This document shows, piece by piece, positions 34,327-47,614 of a stretch of 64,000 bases of DNA. The stretch comes from Alisma plantago-aquatica. Lineage: Eukaryota > Streptophyta > Magnoliopsida > Alismatales > Alismataceae. The stretch covers positions 1,393,672,863 through 1,393,736,862 of the forward strand of contig OY856410.1 of assembly GCA_963693085.1 (NCBI GenBank). Reading direction: 5' to 3'. Each line of letters begins with the position of its first letter. The stretch's first letter is position 1. The translations under genes and the position numbers were made by a program. The notes under the pieces are model-generated. The model did not search any database and was not told the DNA's origin. It saw only the letters and a list, made by a program, of their open reading frames with translations.

Positions 34327-37300
34327 TGTAAAGACTCGATTTTTACAGTGGAATATTTACAAAATAATATCAAAAACATAAACAATCTTTATTACAATCA
34401 TGCTTGTACATCAGAGTTGCGGAAGCTTACAAATATGATTACAAAGTTTAAGAATAAAAATTCATTTCTAATTGGTCTTCAACAGAGGACTACCCAGTGC
34501 ATGTCTCTTCAATCTCTTCCATCTATCACCTAACCATGAGTTCCTAGAGGGAACAAAACCACAGATAGACCCCATTAAAGGGAAATAAAGGGTCAGCAAA
34601 GCTGGTACTAAATTCTTATATCGAGCTATTTGCAAAATATAGGTACTAAATATGATTCAAGGTAATATCAAATATAGGAAAGGAATATTTGGTGGACTCA
34701 ATTCATCAAAGCAAGGATAGCAATATTTCAATGTTTGTATTTCAAGATCAAGTTTCCACAAGGCTATGAAAAATAGTTCAAGATATCAAATTATCAAAAT
34801 ATTTGCAATGATCAACTTTTGAACATTAAGGTTGGGCACTATCATATCATTTCCTTCAAGGGCCACAATGCCTTATGTTCAATCATCTATGAAAGAACAA
34901 CATTGAGCCTAATTACTATGTTTACCAGTCGACTGGGGGACAACTAATCCATTACACCTATGCACAGGGTGGCGGGACGTACCCTACCTCAAGTGAGCCA
35001 AAGCTCTAAGGGGCCAAAGCCAAAAGCGACCAATGTCCAGGGAGTCAAAACTCCAAATAGATCAATTCAAGTGCTATTATAATATTCAATGCAATCAAAC
35101 AATAATCGATCTGTGGTGGTGAACTTTCAAAGAGGCAGGAAAGGTTTATAAAAGTATAGGGTTCACCACTAAACAATGTACATGGAATTCAAGAGGGAAA
35201 TTAATAACTCAATATGAAAATAGAGAATCTAGTACCTTTTCCACCCAACAAGATTCCAAGATGTTTCTCACTCACAATTCAATAAACTTCAAGGATTCAA
35301 GATCTAATAAAAAAGGAATTCAATGTCATCATAGGTTAAAAGTTGTTCAAATTGACTTATCTAGGATTATGTCATTTTCCATATTGGATTACTATTTCAT
35401 ATTCTATTCTTCACTATGATTTCTATATTTTCATCTAGGTTTCATACTCCAACATATAGTTATTTCTTCTAGTGTAGGTCCTAAAATCTTATTCTCTCAT
35501 ATACAAAATTCTTCAAGATAGAATAATTAGGATAATTGTAATCCCCACCCATACTCTATTCTTAATAAGAAATATACATGTATATATATACATATGCATT
35601 TAGGTTCATGTTTAATATGTGACATAGGTTAATATGTTAGATCATGAAGGACAAGTTAATTTGAAATATTACTAACTTGTGTGTATATGTAGGGTTATTG
35701 TATAACAATGCTAGACTAGCATTAAGACTATAGTCTTCAATGATCATAAGATTGTATGCATATTATTCATTTATTATTCTAATTAGGAGAAATAATTAAA
35801 TATCATAGATACTAGTCATTTTGGTCAAATGAAATTGGATATAAACACTTTTCGGCATTTAGTACTTTTCCTCTATACATAATCATTTATCTCTCTTTAT
35901 TGACTTGTTAATATGTATTTTTGTCATTTTATCATCCTAACTAGGAGTCAACATTATAACATATAGTTATTAGTCATTAGGGTTGGATTTTGTCAAATGT
36001 AAGTTAATCCATCATTTTAGGAGAATATGGGGTTTAACCCATTTCCTACAAAAATAAAGATTTTTAGACCTTTTCATGGTTAATCATTTTAAACGATGCA
36101 ATTGTCACATGCGAGTATAATTATATATGTATGCTATTGGGAATGATTTATTTTGTATCTAGTCTAATATATACTATGTTACATATTTTACTTTATATAA
36201 CTACAGTTACATTGATTATTAACATTAATTATATGATATTAATTAGCTATGAGAACAGAAGAAGAAATGAAGGGGAGGAAAAGGACATGCTGGCAGAAAC
36301 AGGGGAGTCATCGACAGGTAGGCGAGGAGTTGTGTTGATATCTGGACCTCGATTGGTGTCAGTGAGATTTAGTGAGGGGCGCTAGACTCGGAGCATGCCT
36401 CTTCTTGCTCTGCGAGGAGGCATAGCAACAGAAGTGGCACGCTGGAGGTTGGTCGGAACTCCATAACAGGGGTGAGGGTACCGCAAAATTGAAGGGGAAT
36501 GAGCACTGAGTCTTGAGGGATCGGAACGGTAGATGGAGCATAAAGGAAGGTGACAATGGTGTGAGAGCACCGACCAGGGCCAGAACTTCACCAACAATTT
36601 CTTGTTGGTCAGAGAGAATGACTAAGGTGGTCTCTGAAATTTGGATGATCTCAGTGAGGACAAAGTAGTTAGGAAGCTTCGTTGGCTGAGGGGGAAGCTT
36701 TTAGTGAAGTCCGACCATTACGAGGAGAATCAGGTAGTGATAGAAGGGTCACCGCAGCTAAGGGAGGTGAGGGCTCATTGACATTGGGGTCTAGGATTTA
36801 TATAGGAGAAAAGGAGGGGATGGTCAAGCCTTTGGTGTCTCATCGAACCTTTAGAGCTAATCAATTTCTCATGAGACATCACAACTCCTTGTTTGGATAT
36901 TGTCGTCATTTCAGGCTTTAAAAGGCTGATAGATCGGGTGTTTATCCTCTGGTGCAAGGAGAAGGTCTTGAGATAGCTGGTTTGGTAGAGTAAAGCATTG
37001 GAAATTCAATGCAAAAAATGGAGGGGTAAGGTGGAGTGAGAAGGGAGAAAACGGTCGTCAAGAGGGAGCACAGCAGCCGTCGGGTCGGAGAAGATGACCC
37101 ATGTGCTCGCCCCTCACGCAAGCCGACTATTGCGGCCACTAGGTCTCACATTTACGCAGTTCCGATCTATTTACTTATTGTTTACTAGCATTATACGATG
37201 TCGAAGAATTTGAGAGAGTAAAGGAAAAGTGATTGTTTCCATCAGAAAAAGGAGGAAGGTATTAATCTATTAAATGTGTTCCATCGGAAAAGGAGATAAA

Positions 37301-37925
37301 TTGTAATTATCAAATAGAAATGGTGATTCATTATATAGGCAATTGAATAGCATATTGTTTATAACAATTGATTAGTCAAGTGCATTTACGACACATTGAC
37401 TAGTCTAATAAAATTTCAAATCGGTAAGGAGGCCATGTAACGTGCTAATATATGAATGATGCTTCTCTGTTTGCGTATGTATTTGACGATTCCGTCAATG
37501 TTGTAAAATTCTAAGAGTTTATTAATAAAATCCCTACACTTTCAATCTAATCCCACATTTCTAAAAAGTTACCAACCGTGATTCTAACATCTTCATATGT
37601 TTTAGTTTATCTATTATTGATCGTGCATATCGAACAATTTGAATTAATTCTTAAATTTTTAATTATATTAAATTTATTTCAAACTAATACCAAAGACAAT
37701 GAGTTTAAACTGGGTCAAGCTAATACAAAGTGGTTCCTGGTTCATTTAGATTCGGTCAATTATGTATGAAGTGTACTTTTGTGTGCAACATTCAGAGCAC
37801 TTCAAAAGAAATTATAATACAAATTAGATATAAAAGGATCAAGGGTTTGGAGTGAGAAAAAAATGATATAGTATAGTTCAAAATAGAAATATTGTCCCAA
37901 AAAGTGCAAAATTCAATATGTTACA
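34327..37925 (-). repeat. LTR 1 (3599 bp), terminal 3' LTR
   Basis: + strand ends are TGTAAAGACTCG and ATATGTTACA. It is AT-rich except for a GC-rich core at about 36260-37140 around the TATA box. Open frames in that core differ between LTR copies in length and frame, so they are not conserved genes. Confidence 0.9.
36796..36804 (-). promoter_or_regulatory. TATA box of LTR 1
   Basis: The minus strand reads TATATAAAT within CTCCTATATAAATCC, in the GC-rich core. It is preserved in all LTR copies and would place U3 at about 1.1 kb and R-U5 at about 2.4 kb. Confidence 0.6.
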
Positions 37926-39173
37926 ACTCTTCCACCCTTTAAAAAGATTTCATCCCCAAAATCAAATCTTTAAAGATAATATAGCAAGGTTTAACCAATA
38001 ATTTCCCAACATACTATTCTTGTTTGCTCAAATGTCATCCCCAAGTAAAACACACACGTCTGTTCTCCTTCCACTAGCATATGCCCTAGTTAGAGTGACC
38101 AACAAATTTTCTTACCATCCCCATATAGTTACTAAATTGATTTGGGATCATATACACTTGAAAGGTATATCTTCTAGCTAGGTAAGCACATAGAGATGAC
38201 GCATCCATGTAAGACTTCTAATATATGTTCTGATATGAATCTATACAATTTAATATGCATAAATTATTTTATCAAAAATATTTTTACCCCAAAATAATTG
38301 GTGAAACAATAGATATAAAAATTAAACCTAATAATTTCATCAGCTTTAATCTAATATATTTGTCTCTAATGTTGGAATGATATATATATATATATTGTGT
38401 CATAATTTAATTATACTTTTTTTCATTTTCAAGTAGGGTATAGTTCCATGTAAATGTGATGTCAATACCATATTTGTTCACCAAAGTTCTATATGTGGGT
38501 TAAATATTATATCAGACCGAGATTTTTTTTCTTCCAAAAATTATTTATTATGACTTAACCTTGATTGGATTCATATTTTGACCCCTTTTTATTTTAGTAT
38601 CACAAAATTTATTTTCTATGACTCTAGGTCACATCGATTTTCTAGAGTATTATATGTACATGGAAATTATAGCTACAAAATATCAAGTTCATCATATTTA
38701 TCTTAATTCCGCATATTATTAACTACATTTTAATCCATTGCAATCTTAATTTTATACATACGTGGATCTAATGTTGAGTTTCAAGTGTCATAGATCTTCT
38801 ATATACTTATTTCTCAAAAGGGGTAATTTGCACTTTATAAAGTAAATATATTGTCCATATTTAGATAGATGCATCATTTTTTTTTAAATGAGAATTTTTG
38901 TCCACAATAGCTGAAGTAAATCTATGCCTAGGGGAGTCCAAAAGGTAGTGGCATGATCTAGATGAATTTATAGACTAAGGTACATCATAACCTAGGCTCT
39001 TAGTGTTCCCTACTTGTAGTCTAAGTGTATCCTAGAAATTAGGACAATTATACTAGGATATATCATCCTTTATTTTTTTTCTAAGTTTGTACTACTCCAT
39101 TGGTGTCCTACCTAACCCTATTTTTCCATAAGACATGCATAAGTGTCGACTGTTTATGGCTCTGATTCCATAT
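37926..39173 (-). other. LARD interior 1 (1248 bp, non-coding)
   Basis: It starts at the LTR 1 border with the complement of a purine tract (minus strand AAAGGGTGGAAGAGT at 37926-37940). It ends with a primer site at 39158-39170 that carries one mismatch (minus strand TGGAATCAGAGCC). No frame encodes a recognisable protein. Confidence 0.85.
39158..39170 (-). promoter_or_regulatory. Primer binding site, interior 1 (one mismatch)
   Basis: The minus strand reads TGGAATCAGAGCC, against TGGTATCAGAGCC in interior 2, three bases from LTR 2. A damaged tRNA-iMet site. Confidence 0.8.
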
Positions 39174-42100
39174 TGTAAAGACTCGATTTTTACGGTCGAA
39201 TATTTACAAAATAATATCAAAAACATAAACAATCTTTATTACAATAATGCGTGTACATCAGATTCGCGGAAGCTTACAAATATGATTACAAAGTATAAGA
39301 ATAAAAATTCATTTCTAATTGGTCTTCAACGGAGGACTACCCAGTGCATGTCTCTTCAAGCTCTTCCATCTATCACCTGCCCATGAGTTCCCCGAACGAA
39401 CAAAACCACACATATACCCCATTAAAGGGAAATAAAGGGTCAGCAAAGCTGGTACTAAATTCTTAATTCGAGCTATTTGCAAAATATAGGTACTAAATAT
39501 GATTCAAGGTAATATCAAATATAGGAAAGGAATATTTGGTGGACTCAATTCATCAAAGCAAGGATAGCAATATTTCAATGTTTGTATTTCAAGATCAAGT
39601 TTCCACAAGGCTATGCAAAATAGTTCAAGATATCAAATTATCAAAATATTTGCAATGATCACCTTTTGAATATTAAGGTTGAGCACTATCATATCATTTC
39701 CATCAAGGGCCACAATGCCTTTTGTTCAATCACCTATGAAAGAATAACATTGAGCCTAATTACTATGTTTACCATTCTACTGGGGGACAACTAATCTATT
39801 ACACCTGTGCACAGGGCGGCGGGACGTACCATACCTCAAGTGAGCCAAAGCTCTAAGGGGCCAAAGCCCAAAGGGACCAATGTCCAGGGAGTCAAAACTC
39901 CAAATAGATCAATTCAAGTGCTATTATAATATTCAACACAATCAAACAATAATCAATCTGTGGTGGTGAACTTTCAAAGAGGTAGGAAAGGTTAATAAAA
40001 GTATAGGATTCACCACTAAACAATGTACATGGAATTCAAGAGGGAAATTAATAACTCAATATGAAAATAGAGAATCTAGTACCTTTTCCACCCAGCAAGA
40101 TTCCAAGATGTTTCTCACTCACAATTCAATAAACTTCAAGGATTCAAGATCTAATAAAAAAGGAATTCAATGTCATCATAGGTTAAAAGTTGTTCAAATT
40201 GACTTATCTAGGATTATGTCATTTTCCATATTGGATTACTATTTCATATTCTATTCTTCACTATGATTTCTATATTTTCATCTAGGTTTCATACTCCAAC
40301 ATATAGTTATTTCCTCTAGTGTAGGTCCTAAAATGTTATTCTCTCATATACAAAATTCTTCAAGATAGAATAATTAGGATAATTGTAATCCCCACCCATA
40401 CTCTATTCTTAATAAGAAATATACATGTATATATATACACATGCATTTAGGGTCATGATTAATATGTGACATAGGTTAATATGTTAGATCATGAAGGACA
40501 AGTTAATTTGAAATATTACTAACTTGTGTGTATATGTAGGGTTATTGTATAACAATTCTAGACTATCATTAAGACTATAGTCTTCAATGATCATAAGATT
40601 GTATGCATATTATTCATTTATTATTCTAATTAGGAGAAATAAATAAATATCGTAGATACTAGTCATTTTGGTCAAATTAAATTGGATATAAACACTTTTC
40701 GGCATTTAGTATGTTTCCTCTATAAATAATCATTTATCTCTCTTTATTGACTCGTTAATATGTATTTTTGTCATTTTATCATCCTAATTAGGAGTCAACA
40801 TCATAACATATAGTTATTAGTCATTAGGGTTGGATTTTGTCAAATGTAAGTTAATCCATCATTTTAGTTGAATATGGGGTTTAACCCATTTCCTACAAAA
40901 AATAAAGACTTTTATACCTTTTCATGGTTAATCATTTTAAACGATGCAATTGTCACATGCGAGTATAATTATATATGTCTGCTATTGGGAATGATTTATT
41001 TTGTATCTAGTCTAATATCTACTATGTTACATATTGTACTTTATATAACTACAGTTACATTGATTATTAACATTAATTATATGATATTAATTAGCTATGA
41101 GAACAGAAGAAGAAACGAGGGGGGAAAGGACCTGCTGGCAGAAAAAGGGGAGTCATCGGCAGGTGGGTGAGGAGTTGTGTTGACATCTCGACCTCGATTG
41201 GTGTTAGTGAGATTTAGTGAGGGGCATCGGACTCGGAGCCTACCTCTTCTTGCTCCGCGAGGAGGCATAGCAGCAGAAGTGGCACACTAGAGGTTGGTTG
41301 GAATTCCATAACAGGGGTGAGGGTACCGTAAAACTGAAGGGGATTGAGCACTGAGTCCTGAGGGGTCGGAACGACAGATGGATCATAAAGGAAGGTGATG
41401 ATGGTGTGAGAAAGCGCCGACAAGAGCCAGAACTTCGCCAGCAATTTCTAGTTGGTCGGAGAGAATGACTAAGGTGGTCTCTGAAATTTGGATGATCTCA
41501 GGGAGGACAAAGTAGCTAGGAAGCTTCGTTGGCTGAGGGGGAAGCTTTTAGTAAAGTCTGACCATTACGAGGAGAATCAGGTAGTGATAGAAGGGTCACC
41601 TCCGTTGGGGGAGGTGAGGGCTCGTCGACATTGGGGTCTGGGATTTATATAGGAGAAAAGGAGGGGATGGTCAAGCCTTTGGTGTCTCATCGGAGCTTTA
41701 GAGCTAATCAATTTCTCATGAGACATCACAACTCCCTGTTTGGAGATCGTCGTCGTTTCAGGCTTTAAAAGGCTGATAGATCGGGCATTTCTCCTCTGGT
41801 GCAAGGAGAAGGTCTTGAGATAGTTGGTTTGGTAGAGTAAAGCATTAGACATTCAATGCAAAAGAAACGGAGGGGTGAGGTGGAGTGAGAAGGGAGAAAA
41901 CGGTCGATAAGATGGAGCACAGCAGCAGTCGGGTCAGAGAAGACGACCCCTGTGCTCGCCCCTCACGCGAGCCAACTATTGCGGCCACTGGATCTCACAT
42001 TTACGTAGTTCCGATCTATTTACTTATTGTTTACTAGCGTTATATGATGTCAAAGAATTTGAGAGAGTAAAGGAAAAGTGATTGTTTCCATCAGAAAAAG

Positions 42101-42773
42101 GAGGAAGGTATTAATCTATTAAATGTGTTCCATTGGAAAAGGAGATAAATTGTAATTATCAAATAGAAATGGTGATTCATTATATAGGCAATTGAATAGC
42201 ATATTGTTTATAACAATTGATTAGTCATGTGCATTTACGACACATTGACTAGTCCAATAAAATTTCAAATCGGTAAGGAGGCCATGTAACGTGCTAATAT
42301 ATGAGGATGCTTCTTTGTTTGTGTATGTATTTGATGATTCCATCAATGTTGTAAAATTCTAAGACTTTATTAATAAAATCCCTACACTTTCTATCTATTC
42401 CCACATTTCTAAAAAGTTACCAACAGTGTTTCTAACATCTTCATATGTTTTAGTTTATCTATTATTGATCGTGCATATCGAACAATTTGAATAAATTCTT
42501 AAATTTCTATTTATATAAAATTTATTTCAAACTAATACCAAAGACAATGAGTTTAAACTGGGTCAAGCTGATCCAAAGTGGTTTCTGGTTCATTTAGATT
42601 TGGTCAATTATGTATGAAGTGTACTTTTGTGTGCAACATTCAGAGCACTTCAAAAGAAATTATAATACAAATTAGATATAAATGGATCAAGGGTTTTGAG
42701 CAAGAAAAAAATGATATAGTATAGTTCAAAATAGAAATATTGTCCCAAAAAGTACAAAATTCAATATGTTACA
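39174..42773 (-). repeat. LTR 2 (3600 bp), shared middle LTR
   Basis: It has the same ends as LTR 1 and aligns throughout with scattered substitutions. It serves as 3' LTR for interior 2 and 5' LTR for interior 1. Confidence 0.9.
41643..41651 (-). promoter_or_regulatory. TATA box of LTR 2
   Basis: The minus strand reads TATATAAAT, in the same context as LTR 1. Confidence 0.6.
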
Positions 42774-44007
42774 ACTCTTCCACTCTTTAAAAAGATTTCG
42801 TCCCTGAAATAAAATATTTAAAAATAATATAGCAAGGTTTAACCAATAATTTCCCAATGTACTATTCTTGTTTGCTCAAATGTCATCCCCAAGTAAAACA
42901 CACACGTCTGTTCTCCTTCCACTAGCCTACGTCGTAGTTAGAGTGACCAACAAATTTTCTTACCACCCCCATATAGTTACTAAATTGATTTGGGATCATA
43001 TACACTTGAAAGGTATATCTTCTAGCTAGATAAGCACATAGAGATGACGCATCCATGTAAGACTTCTAATATATGTTCTGATACGAATCTATACGATTTA
43101 ATATGCATCAATTATTTTATCAACAATATTTTTACCCCAAAATAATTGGTGAAACAATAGATATTAAAATTAAACCTAATAATTTCATCAGCTTTAATCT
43201 AATATATTTGTCTCTAATGTTGGAATGATATATATATATATATATATATTGTGTCATAATTTAATTATACTTTTTTTTCATTTTCAAGTGGGGTATAGTT
43301 CCATGTAAATGTGATGTCAATACCATATTTGTTCACAAAAGTTCTATATGTGGGTTAAATATTATATCAGACCTAGATTTTTTTTCTTCCTAAAATTATT
43401 TATTATGACTTAACCTTGATTGGATTCATATTCTGACCCCTTTTTATTTTAGTATCACAAAATTTATTTTCTATGACTCTAGGTCACATCGATTTTCTAG
43501 AGTATTATATGTACATGGAAATTATAGCTACAAAATATCAATTCTGCATATTATTAACTACATTTTAATCCATTGCAATCTTAATTTTATACATATGTGG
43601 ATCTAATGTTGAGTTTCAAGTGTCATAGATCTTCTATATACTTATTTCTCAAAAGGGGTAATTTGCACTTTATAAAGTAAATATATTGTCCATATTTTAG
43701 ATAGATGTGTCATTTTTTTTAAATGAGGATTTTCGTCCACAATAGCTGAAGTAAATCTATGCCTAGGGGATTCCAAAAGGTAGTGACATGATCTAGATGA
43801 ATTTCTAGACTAAGGTACATCAGAACCTAGGCTCTTAGTGTTCCCTACTTGTAGTTTAAGTGTATCCTAGAAATTAGGACAATTATACTAGGATATATCA
43901 TCCTTTGTTTTTTTCTAAATTCATACTACTCCATTGGTGTTCTACCTAACCCTAGTTTTCCATAAGACATGCATGAGTGTCGACCGTTTATGGCTCTGAT
44001 ACCATGT
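42774..44007 (-). other. LARD interior 2 (1234 bp, non-coding)
   Basis: It is homologous to interior 1. It begins with a purine tract complement (42774-42788) and contains a TA microsatellite at about 43228-43249 that is longer than in interior 1. It lacks about 20 bp present in interior 1 near 38685. No coding potential is seen. Confidence 0.85.
43992..44004 (-). promoter_or_regulatory. Primer binding site, interior 2, tRNA-iMet
   Basis: The minus strand reads TGGTATCAGAGCC, a perfect initiator-tRNA-Met site three bases from LTR 3. Confidence 0.9.
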
Positions 44008-46477
44008 TGTAAAGACTCGATTTTTACGGTCGAATATTTACAAAATAATATCAAAAACATGAACAATCTTTATTACAATCATGCTTGTACATCAGAGTCG
44101 CGGAAGCTTACAAATATGATTACAAAGTTTAAGAATAAAAATTCATTTCTAATTGGTCTTCAACGGAGGACTACCCAGTGCATGTCTCTTCAAGCTCTTC
44201 CATCTATCACCTGCCCATGAGTTCCCAGAGGCAATGAAACCACACATAGACCCCATTAAAGGGAAATAAAGGGTCAGCAAAGTTTGTACTAAATTCTTAT
44301 ATCGAGCTATTTGCAAAATATAGGTACTAAATATGATTCAAGGTAATATCAAATATAGGAAAGGAATATTTGGTGGACTCAATTCATCAAAGCAAGGATA
44401 GCAATATTTCAATGTTTGTATTTCAAGATCAAGTTTCTACAAGTCTATGCAAAATAGTTCAAGATATCAAATTATCAAAATATTTGCAATGATCAACTTT
44501 TGAATATTAAGGTTGAGCACTATCATATCATTTCCTTCAAGGGCCACAATGCCTTATGTTCAATCATCTATGAAAGAACAACATTGAGACTAATTACTAT
44601 GTTTACCAGTCGACTGGGGGACAACTAATCCATTACACCTGTGCACAGGGTGGCGGGACGTACCCTACCTCATGTGAGCCAAAGCTCTAAGGGGCCAAAT
44701 CCCAAAGGGACCAATGTCCAGGGATTCAAAACTCCAAATAGATCAATTCAAGTGCTATTATAATATTCAATGCAATCAAACAATAATCAATCTGTGGTGG
44801 TGAACTTTCAAAGAGGCAGGAAAGGTTTATAAAAGTATAGGGTTCACCACTAAACAATGTACATGGAATTCAAGAGGGAAATTAATAACTCAATATGAAA
44901 ATAGAGAATCTAGTACCTTTTCCACCCAACAAGATTCCAAGATGTTTCTCACTCACAATTCAATAAACTTCAAGGATTCAAGATCTAATAAAAAAGGAAT
45001 TCAATGTCATCATAGGTTAAAAGTTGTTCAAATTGACTTATCTAGGATTATGTCATTTTCCATATTGGATTACTATTTCATATTCTATTCTTCACTATGA
45101 TTTCTATATTTTCATCTAGGTTTCATACTCCAACATATAGTTATTTCCTCTAGTGTAGGTCCTAAAATGTTATTCTCTCATATACAAAATTCTTCAAGAT
45201 AGAATAATTAGGATAATTGTAATCCCCACCCATACTCTATTCTTAATAAGAAATATACATGTATATATACATATGCATTTAGGGTCATTATTAATATGTG
45301 ACATAGGTTAATATGTTAGATCATGAAGGACAAGTTAATTCGAAATATTACTAACTTGTGTGTATATGTAGGGTTATTGTATAACAATGCTAGACTAGCA
45401 TTAAGACTATAGTCTTCAATGATCATAAGATTGTATGCATATTATTCATTTATTATTCTAATTAGGAGAAATAATTAAATATCATAGATACTAGTCATTT
45501 TGGTCAAATTAAATTGGATATAAACACTTTTCGGCATTTAGTATTTTTCCTCTATACATAATCATTTATCTCTCTTTATTGACTCGTTAATATGTATTTT
45601 TGTCATTTTATCATCCTAATTAGGAGACAACATCATAACATATAGTTATTAGTCATTAGGGTTGGATTTTGTCAAATGTAAGTTAATCCATCATTTTAGG
45701 AGAATATGGGGTTTAACCCATTTCCTACAAAAAATAAATACTTTTATACCTTTTCATGGTTAATCATTTTAAACGATGCAATTGTCACATGCGAGTATAA
45801 TTATATATGTCTGCTATTGGCAATGATTTATTTTGTATCTAGTCTAATATCTACTATGTTACATATTGTACTTTATATAACTACAGTTACATTGATTATT
45901 AACATTAATTATATGATATTAATTAGCTATGAGAATAGAAGAAGAAATGAAGGGGAGGAAAAGGACCTGCTGGCAGAAACAGGGGAGTCATCGGCAGGTG
46001 GACGAGGAGTTGTGTTGACATCAGGACCTCGATTGGTGTCAGTGAGATTTAGTGAGGGGCGCCGGACTTGGAGCCTGCCTCTTCTTGCTCTGCAAGGAGG
46101 CATAGCAGTAGAAGTGGCACATTGGAGGTTGGTCGGAACTCTATAACAGGGGTGAGGGTACCACAAAACTGAAGGGGGTTGAGCACTAAGTCCTGAGGGG
46201 TCGGAACGGCAGATGGAGCATAAAGGAAGGTGACGATGGTGTGAGAAAGCGCCGACAAGGGCCAGAACTTCACCAGCAATTTCTAGTTAGTCGGAGAGAA
46301 TGACTAAGGTGGTCTCTGAAATTTGGATGATCTCAGGGAGGAAAAAGTAGCTAGGAAGCTTTGTTGGCTGAGGGGGAAGCTTTTAGTGAAGTCCGACCAT
46401 TACGAGGAGAATCAGGTAGTGATAGAAGGGTCACCGCGGCTGGGGGAGGTGAGGGATCATCGACATTGGGATCTGGG

Positions 46478-46486
46478 ATTTATATA
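46478..46486 (-). promoter_or_regulatory. TATA box A of LTR 3
   Basis: The minus strand reads TATATAAAT, in copy A of the duplication. Confidence 0.55.
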
Positions 46487-47605
46487 GGAGAAAAGGAGGG
46501 GATGGTCAAGCCTTTGGTGTCTCATCGAAGCTTTAGAGCTAATCGATTTCTCATGAGACATCACAACTCCCTGTTTGGAGATCGTCGTCGTTTCTGGCTT
46601 TAAAAGGCTGATAGATCGGGCGTTTCTCCTCTGGTGCAAGGAGAATGTCTTGAGATAGCCGGTTTGGTAGAGTAAAGCATTGGAAATTCAATGCAAAAGA
46701 ACCGGAGGGGCGAGGTGGGGTGAGAAGGGATAAAACGATCGTCAACAGGGAGCACAGCAGCCGTCGGGTCAGAGAAGATGACCCCTGTGCTCGCCCCTCG
46801 CGCGAGTCGACTATTGCGGCCACTGGGTCTCACATTTACGTAGTTCTGGTCTATTTACTTATTGTTTACTAGGGTTATACAATGTCGAAGAATTTGAGAG
46901 AGTAAAGGAAAAGTGATTGTTTCCATCAGAAAAAGGAGGAAGGTATTAATCTATTAAATGTGTTCCATCAGAAAAGGAGATAAATTATAATTATCAAATA
47001 GAAATGGCGATTCATTATATAGGCAATTGAATAGCATATTGTTTATAACAATTGATTAGTCAAGTGCATTTATGACACATTGACTAGTCCAATAAAATTT
47101 CAAATCGGTAAGGAGACCATGTAACGTGGGCGAGGAGTTGTGTTGACATCTGGACCTCGATTGGTGTCAGTGAGATTTAGTTAGGGGCGCCGGACTCGGA
47201 GCCTGCCTCTTCTTGCTCTGTGAGGAGGCATAGCAGCAGAAGTGGCACGTTGGAGGTTGGTCGGAATTCCATAACAGGGGTGAGGGTACCGTAAAACTGA
47301 AGGGGATTGAGCACTGAGTCCTGAGGGGTCGGAACGGCAGATGGAGCATAAAGGAAGGTGACGATGGTGTGAGAAAGCGATGACAAGGGCCAGAACTTCG
47401 CCAGCAATTTCTAGTTGGTCGGAGAGAATGACTAAGGTGGTCTCTGAAATTTGGATGATCTCAGGGAGGACAAAGTAGCTAGGAAGCTTCGTTGGCTGAG
47501 GGGGAAGCTTTTAGTGAAGTCTGACCATTACGAGGAGAATCAGGTAGTGATAGAAGGGTCACTGCGGCTGGGGGAGGTGAGGGCTCATCGACATTGGGGT
47601 CTGGG

Positions 47606-47614
47606 ATTTATATA
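47606..47614 (-). promoter_or_regulatory. TATA box B of LTR 3
   Basis: The minus strand reads TATATAAAT, in copy B. LTR 3 therefore has two candidate core promoters in series. Confidence 0.55.

Noticed and set aside
36131..37139. Open frames in the GC-rich core of the LARD LTRs, repeated in each copy
   Set aside because: Homologous positions in the three LTRs have different stops and frames, so they are not a conserved LTR-encoded protein.
39135..39386. 83-codon frame at the LARD LTR start, seen again at 43969-44220 and 34348-34533
   Set aside because: It recurs only because the LTR recurs. It spans the PBS-LTR junction and has no protein similarity.
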